DNA from: Hemicentrotus pulcherrimus
Lineage: Eukaryota; Echinodermata; Echinoidea; Camarodonta; Strongylocentrotidae
Direction of reading: 5' to 3'
Length of the DNA: 64,000 nucleotides
Assembly: GCA_003118195.1 (NCBI GenBank)
Contig: BEXV01000718.1
Location: forward strand, 26,113 to 90,112
The notes under the pieces are model-generated. The model worked only from the letters and a program-made list of their open reading frames with translations. It searched no databases and was not told the DNA's origin. The number at the start of each line of letters is the position of its first letter. The stretch's first letter is position 1. Of the stretch, positions 62,601-64,000 are shown in pieces. Position numbers and translations under genes: made by a program.

Positions 62601-63933
62601 TCCTCATAGCCATCAGACACAAGCTCCTCGGCTGAACGGATGTTCTCTTGCCTACATGTACAGGATGGAACACAAAAACATGATTGAAACAATGAAGTTT
62701 AGACTTGAAGAGTGTTCATCAATTAATTTCTTATTCAAACAATGACTTTCATAAAGGGAGGATGGAAGTGGGTTTGTAGGAACTTTCTTTTCAGTTGAAG
62801 TCAAACATTTATAAATCACATGGTCTATGACTGTATCATATGACTTTATGAATACCCATAGACATTGCAATCCATAGCCCCGTCTTACAAAGAGTTGAGA
62901 TCAATCTCAACATGGCAATGGCCTATCAAGATCATCGTTACATGCACGTATTGTACAGCACGCGCACCATCAACCAATGAGAACCGTTGTTTCAAAACTG
63001 CGATCGATTGCAATTCTTTGTAAGACGGGGCCCATATCTCTACAATAATGCAACTATCACACCTTTTTAGGTGGTACAGAGGATTATCTTGGGTTTTACT
63101 TGCTTTAAAGACTGATGTAGTGTCTGATATTAATTAAAATTTGAGTTACATACATTTCATTCTGGTTATATAAAAATCCTCTGCAACTTGGAGTTTCTTA
63201 CCTGAGATGACTCTGCCTATCTAAAGCTGAGTTGATGTTATTAGGATATCTAATACCATGCCTAGCTGCATCCATAGATGACGTCTCACCATCATCTTCC
63301 ATGGTCACTCTCTTGACTCCTGGGTAAGGTAGGGCTTTTCTTCTCCTGCTGGGAGGCTTATCGCCAGACTCAATGGTGTACGTATCTGAGGTATCAATAC
63401 TCTGCTCCTGTATCATATCAAACATATACAAACAATCAAAATTTGTTCACTGACTTTTCAAATGGTAATATTCAAAAAGCAAATACAATGTACCAGCTTG
63501 TATCCAATCCTACAAAATAAGCAACGACAATATAAAATAATTTTTAATCTATGCTTGCATATCAATATTTAAAAGCTCTTATGCAAGCAAAAAATGTGTA
63601 CCAATATAACCGCCACAGATGGATCATAAATTATTGAATATCAAATCATAAAACTCGTGAGTGAATGAACATTAATATCAAGCTACCAATTAACTTCATG
63701 AATCACATCTAGTTTCAATGAAGAGTAAAATGAAATGCACAATTAAATATAAAGAGAAATGCAAATACAAAAGACCCACCTCCTCCTCTTCCTCCACCTG
63801 AAAGATGCCATCGCTAGGATAACCGTCTTCTAATCCTTCATCCTCGCTCACCTGTGTTGACCCACCCCATGTGGCAGCTGCTGTGATGTCAGCGCTACGC
63901 ATACTCAATCTGCCGGCATCAAGCAATAATTCC
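50662..63933 (-). CDS. PCM1: PCM1, pericentriolar material 1 (C-terminal part, 20 exons; 5' end outside window)
   Basis: This gene encodes the centriolar satellite scaffold that gathers and moves centrosomal and ciliary proteins along microtubules (family knowledge). I joined 20 exons by hand on the minus strand: 63933-63780, 63407-63202, 62651-62455, 62075-61671, 61287-60870, 59283-59216, 58900-58597, 58238-57977, 57491-57408, 57092-56895, 56562-56401, 56021-55783, 55333-55095, 54441-54257, 53275-53226, 52891-52820, 52430-52322, 52016-51738, 51328-51154 and 50672-50662. Every junction is AG/GT and the frame stays open for 1271 residues. Recognition rests on the blocks ESDAGSEFSLFEALR, the run from ETRPHFLIELFRELQMLN onward, GEDLLVDISEILFNELAFF and DLPPKLTV, which are characteristic of PCM1 including its conserved C-terminal domain. 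The translated part is rich in acidic, Ser and Gln stretches with coiled-coil segments. Vertebrate PCM1 has about 2000 residues, so the N-terminal third or more lies past position 64000. The terminal exon choice is less certain than the rest. Confidence 0.95.
51154..51328 (-). CDS. PCM1: PCM1 penultimate exon
   Basis: The acceptor CTTCACAG/AATTCTC opens sequence encoding NSLDNQMMKEQTNTDGVQAV and LETMVDGEAQLAG. A good donor, GATAG/GTGAGA, lies at 51153-51148. If it is not used, the frame runs on to a TAG at 51116-51118, adding ETRRFSFSLSL. I prefer splicing because that extension is encoded by intron-like CT-rich sequence. Confidence 0.82.
51738..52016 (-). CDS. PCM1: PCM1 exon with Pro repeat and near-C-terminal motif
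   Basis: This is a 279 bp exon, symmetrical in phase 0, with acceptor CAATCCAG/GATGATAC and donor ACACAG/GTGTGT. It encodes a Pro-Ala/Pro-Val alternating run (DPAPAPVPVPVP), a Thr/Glu-rich repeat with SQETPESSETPEA, and VDDLPPKLTVITQ. The last block resembles the conserved stretch near the end of animal PCM1. Confidence 0.9.
52322..52430 (-). CDS. PCM1: PCM1 exon, acidic
   Basis: This is a 109 bp exon with acceptor GCTTCTCAG/CATTGGG and donor AGTGTG/GTGAGT. It encodes IGSGEEEDDPDSLGEAVEET then ITSIGAANADAEIDSV. It enters with two bases and leaves in phase 0. Confidence 0.85.
52820..52891 (-). CDS. PCM1: PCM1 72 bp exon
   Basis: This exon encodes DSEPQGVDHLQIELSMSESK and GVT, with acceptor TTGAACAG/AGACAG and donor ACATA/GTAAGT. 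Its length is a multiple of three, so it could be skipped without changing frame. Support comes from splice sites and frame. Confidence 0.8.
53226..53275 (-). CDS. PCM1: PCM1 50 bp exon
   Basis: This exon encodes TRDDMFSTQMDISDRE, entering in phase 0 and leaving with two bases. Acceptor TTTTCAG/ACGAGAG and donor AAGA/GTGAGT are intact. It is supported mainly by frame continuity with both neighbours. Confidence 0.82.
53544..53967. mobile_element. hAT-like non-autonomous element, 424 bp, in PCM1 intron
   Basis: Perfect 14 bp inverted ends CAGAGCTGCCAACC (53544-53557) and GGTTGGCAGCTCTG (53954-53967). A 6 bp direct repeat ATATTA flanks it (53538-53543, 53968-53973). The interior has A-rich stretches and no transposase frame. 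CAGAG-type ends fit hAT, but the flanking repeat is shorter than the usual 8 bp. Confidence 0.82.
54257..54441 (-). CDS. PCM1: PCM1 exon, acidic and Gln-rich
   Basis: This is a 185 bp exon with acceptor CCATCTCAG/GAGAAAG and donor GGAAAT/GTAAGT. It encodes ESSSDDESSSDEEDTVQQQ, a short Gln run with a Gly patch, then MMEDELESAMAVASRFEEE. The acidic Ser clusters look like casein kinase 2 type sites (inference). Confidence 0.9.
54846..54968. mobile_element. Short hAT-like MITE, 123 bp, in PCM1 intron
   Basis: Ends CAGGGATGCCAGTT (54846-54859) and AACTGGTATCCCTG (54955-54968) are inverted repeats with one mismatch. CAGGG-type ends are typical of hAT elements (family knowledge). A perfect 14 bp palindrome, GCCTGAATTCAGGC, lies at 54930-54943. 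No clear 8 bp target duplication is visible, so this may be an old copy. Confidence 0.7.
55095..55333 (-). CDS. PCM1: PCM1 exon, conserved domain plus Asp/Glu tract
   Basis: This is a 239 bp exon with acceptor TTTTCTCAG/GATGCG and donor GAGAAG/GTAACA. The first part, MRECGEDLLVDISEILFNEL and AFFRLMQDLD, finishes the conserved domain. The second part is an Asp/Glu run of about 20 residues encoded by GAT/GAG repeats, then a Thr/Glu/Gly repeat. Confidence 0.96.
55783..56021 (-). CDS. PCM1: PCM1 exon, start of conserved C-terminal domain
   Basis: This is a 239 bp exon with acceptor CCTCAACAG/TACCCTCG and donor AGAAA/GTAAGT. It encodes YPRIDTRQLDLQIKGIMQEV, IPYLKEHMDDVCSPQLL and LARQKDESREFVRFFNRQLG. 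These belong to the conserved helical C-terminal PCM1 domain, which continues in the next exon. Confidence 0.96.
56401..56562 (-). CDS. PCM1: PCM1 exon
   Basis: This is a 162 bp exon, symmetrical in phase 0, with acceptor TTTCAG/CGGATG and donor CTGCCG/GTGAGT. It encodes RMREYERMKAEVEAASG, a short helical stretch, then a Ser/Met-rich acidic linker ending SSFSDLP. Confidence 0.92.
56895..57092 (-). CDS. PCM1: PCM1 exon
   Basis: This is a 198 bp exon, symmetrical in phase 0, with acceptor CCACCAG/GCCCGTC and donor CTCAAG/GTGAGA. It encodes ARLFGANLQKPHESSYALLE, an acidic DDQYDYIENVDS segment and DLGDTVIHLDKALK. Confidence 0.93.
57408..57491 (-). CDS. PCM1: PCM1 short exon
   Basis: This is an 84 bp exon (28 codons, phase 0 on both sides) encoding PMPAWMNFVGSEQTPSESFI and TSDEEEIK. 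Acceptor GTGTACAG/CCAATG and donor ATCAAG/GTAAGA are both good. It is too short to stand out as an ORF and was found by splice site and frame. Confidence 0.88.
57977..58238 (-). CDS. PCM1: PCM1 exon, diagnostic conserved block
   Basis: This is a 262 bp exon with acceptor TTGTCCAG/TGAGTCTG and donor GAGAGG/GTAAAT. It encodes ESDAGSEFSLFEALR, IYSEVASLISQNE, HFLIELFRELQMLNSDYL and RQRALYALQDLVSKYL. This is the clearest PCM1 signature in the window and fixes the gene identity. Confidence 0.97.
58597..58900 (-). CDS. PCM1: PCM1 exon, Ser-rich
   Basis: This is a 304 bp exon with acceptor TCTCTACAG/GCAAGCAC and donor GAACT/GTAAGT. It encodes Ser/Thr-rich sequence including SARLAKLLGPKMGTGLSS, then a basic KSKGKGQQKRQQ cluster. 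It leaves with two bases, completing the Leu codon that precedes ESDAGSEF in the next exon. Confidence 0.93.
59216..59283 (-). CDS. PCM1: PCM1 short exon
   Basis: This is a 68 bp exon with acceptor ATTATAG/AGATCAG and donor AAGAG/GTAAGA. It encodes DQQRRLRDELGSQRSNTSSN and two further Arg. It is supported because it joins its neighbours in frame (two bases in, one base out) and has both splice sites. Confidence 0.85.
59638..60917. repeat. Tandem imperfect duplication (two copies) in a PCM1 intron
   Basis: Copy 1 is 59638-60330 and copy 2 is 60339-60917. Both start CATGATTAAGACCTATCTTG after a C run and end at GGTACAGCAATCTC. Each carries the PCM1 donor and the end of the exon; only copy 2 continues into the full exon. 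The copies differ by substitutions and several indels. Copy 1 ends at an N and C run, so it is either a real tandem duplication or two alleles assembled in series. Confidence 0.9.
60052..60243. repeat. Palindromic (foldback/MITE-like) element, copy 1
   Basis: Perfect inverted 14-mers ACAAATGATGCATG (60052-60065) and CATGCATCATTTGT (60230-60243) enclose a second perfect inverted pair, TATACGATCTATCC (60073-60086) and GGATAGATCGTATA (60203-60216). A further weaker pair surrounds GCTGTGTGTAT and ATACACAGC. A 26 bp internal direct repeat containing TATACGATCTATCC occurs only in this copy. A diverged second copy lies at 60685-60835. Confidence 0.75.
60870..61287 (-). CDS. PCM1: PCM1 exon whose 3' end is also copied in the neighbouring intron
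   Basis: This is a 418 bp exon with acceptor ATCACTAG/GCATGCC and donor AAGAAC/GTAAGT. It encodes a Pro/Asn/Tyr-rich linker, then DDDEFEAAYLNGAISSKQMK and PPLDITSLLKR. The last 47 to 48 bases and the donor are repeated at 60283-60330 in the downstream intron. The copy stops at an N, so this copy is the complete, functional one. Confidence 0.92.
61671..62075 (-). CDS. PCM1: PCM1 exon, coiled coil then Pro/Gly/Asn-rich linker
   Basis: This is a 405 bp exon with acceptor TTGACAG/CTGGTCATG and donor CGTG/GTAAGT. Its first half has the Gln/Leu-rich heptad run NYDLRMQHQQLMLNLNSAYT and QIQRLRSQLEERR, a clear coiled coil. The second half is a low-complexity Gly/Asn/Met/Pro linker (GMGYPGQSPPFGRSPGMGPE). 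Confidence 0.92.
62455..62651 (-). CDS. PCM1: PCM1 exon, predicted coiled coil
   Basis: This is a 197 bp exon with acceptor TGTAG/GCAAGAG and donor AATG/GTATGT. It encodes an acidic start (SAEELVSDGYEDPSMEDPT) followed by a heptad-like stretch (VQALQGHIGQLQRQLSNSM) that fits a coiled coil. The split codons match both neighbouring exons. Confidence 0.9.
62877..63031. mobile_element. MITE-like DNA element, 155 bp, in PCM1 intron
   Basis: Terminal inverted repeats GCCCCGTCTTACAAAGAGTTG (62877-62897) and CAATTCTTTGTAAGACGGGGC (63011-63031) match at 20 of 21 positions. A 5 bp direct repeat CCATA flanks the element at 62872-62876 and 63032-63036. There is no coding capacity. The superfamily is not assigned. 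Confidence 0.88.
63202..63407 (-). CDS. PCM1: PCM1 exon
   Basis: This is a 206 bp exon with acceptor ...GATACAG/GAGCAGAG and donor CAG/GTAAGA. It enters in phase 0 and leaves with two bases. It encodes QSIDTSDTYTIESGDKPPS followed by a basic RRRK cluster and an acidic Ser-rich tail. Confidence 0.9.
63780..63933 (-). CDS. PCM1: PCM1 exon (first in window)
   Basis: This is a 154 bp exon. The acceptor follows a pyrimidine tract at 63936-63964 and the donor is GTGGGT just below 63780. It enters with one base of a split codon and leaves in phase 0. It encodes ELLLDAGRLSM, then an acidic stretch ending in a Glu run. An alternative donor inside the exon (CAG/GTGGAGG near 63800) would be out of step with the next exon unless another exon is used. 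Confidence 0.88.
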
Positions 63934-64000
63934 CTGTTCAGTTTACAAATGAATGAGGGGAGAAAGAAAGAGAGAAAGAGAGCGAGGGGGGGGGGGGGGG

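Overview
The window looks like a nuclear genome scaffold from an invertebrate deuterostome, most likely an echinoderm (sea urchin-like). This rests on intron-rich genes with metazoan GT-AG splice sites, an animal centrosomal gene (PCM1), AT-rich intergenic DNA full of GA/CT, GAT, ATT and GAA microsatellites, tRNA-derived SINE copies and several short inverted-repeat (MITE-like) elements. The species assignment is inference. Draft-assembly marks are present: N gaps at 8321-8965 and 43355-43451, and single Ns at 1069, 16646, 57214 and 60331, mostly beside G/C or A homopolymers.

Layout. Positions 1 to about 42000 form a gene-poor region where I could support no protein-coding gene. It holds microsatellites, SINE copies (4441-4940, 18441-18600, 20005-20163, 27795-27930), a probable LINE 3' end (24488-24571), an inverted-repeat element (39356-39477) and a dispersed direct repeat (30958-31060 and 32153-32252). 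Positions 42036-46052 (+) carry a four-exon gene for a 721-residue protein that I do not recognise. It has an acidic N-terminal half with a 15-Asp run and a basic, Ser/Arg-rich C-terminal half. Positions 50662-63933 (-) carry the C-terminal part of PCM1 (pericentriolar material 1), in 20 coding exons that keep one reading frame throughout. The N-terminal part lies beyond the right edge.

The two genes are convergent: their 3' ends face each other across about 46053-50661. PCM1 is the scaffold of centriolar satellites, which carry proteins to centrosomes and cilia. Nothing in the sequence shows that the unknown + strand gene works with it.

The most notable structures are an approximately 0.6 kb imperfect duplication in a PCM1 intron that also copies 48 bp of an exon and is joined at an N (60331), probably two haplotypes placed in tandem; three MITE-like elements with clear terminal inverted repeats in PCM1 introns; and a palindromic element inside the duplicated intron. 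I found no convincing new biological system. The unknown gene and the duplication are the best targets for follow-up.
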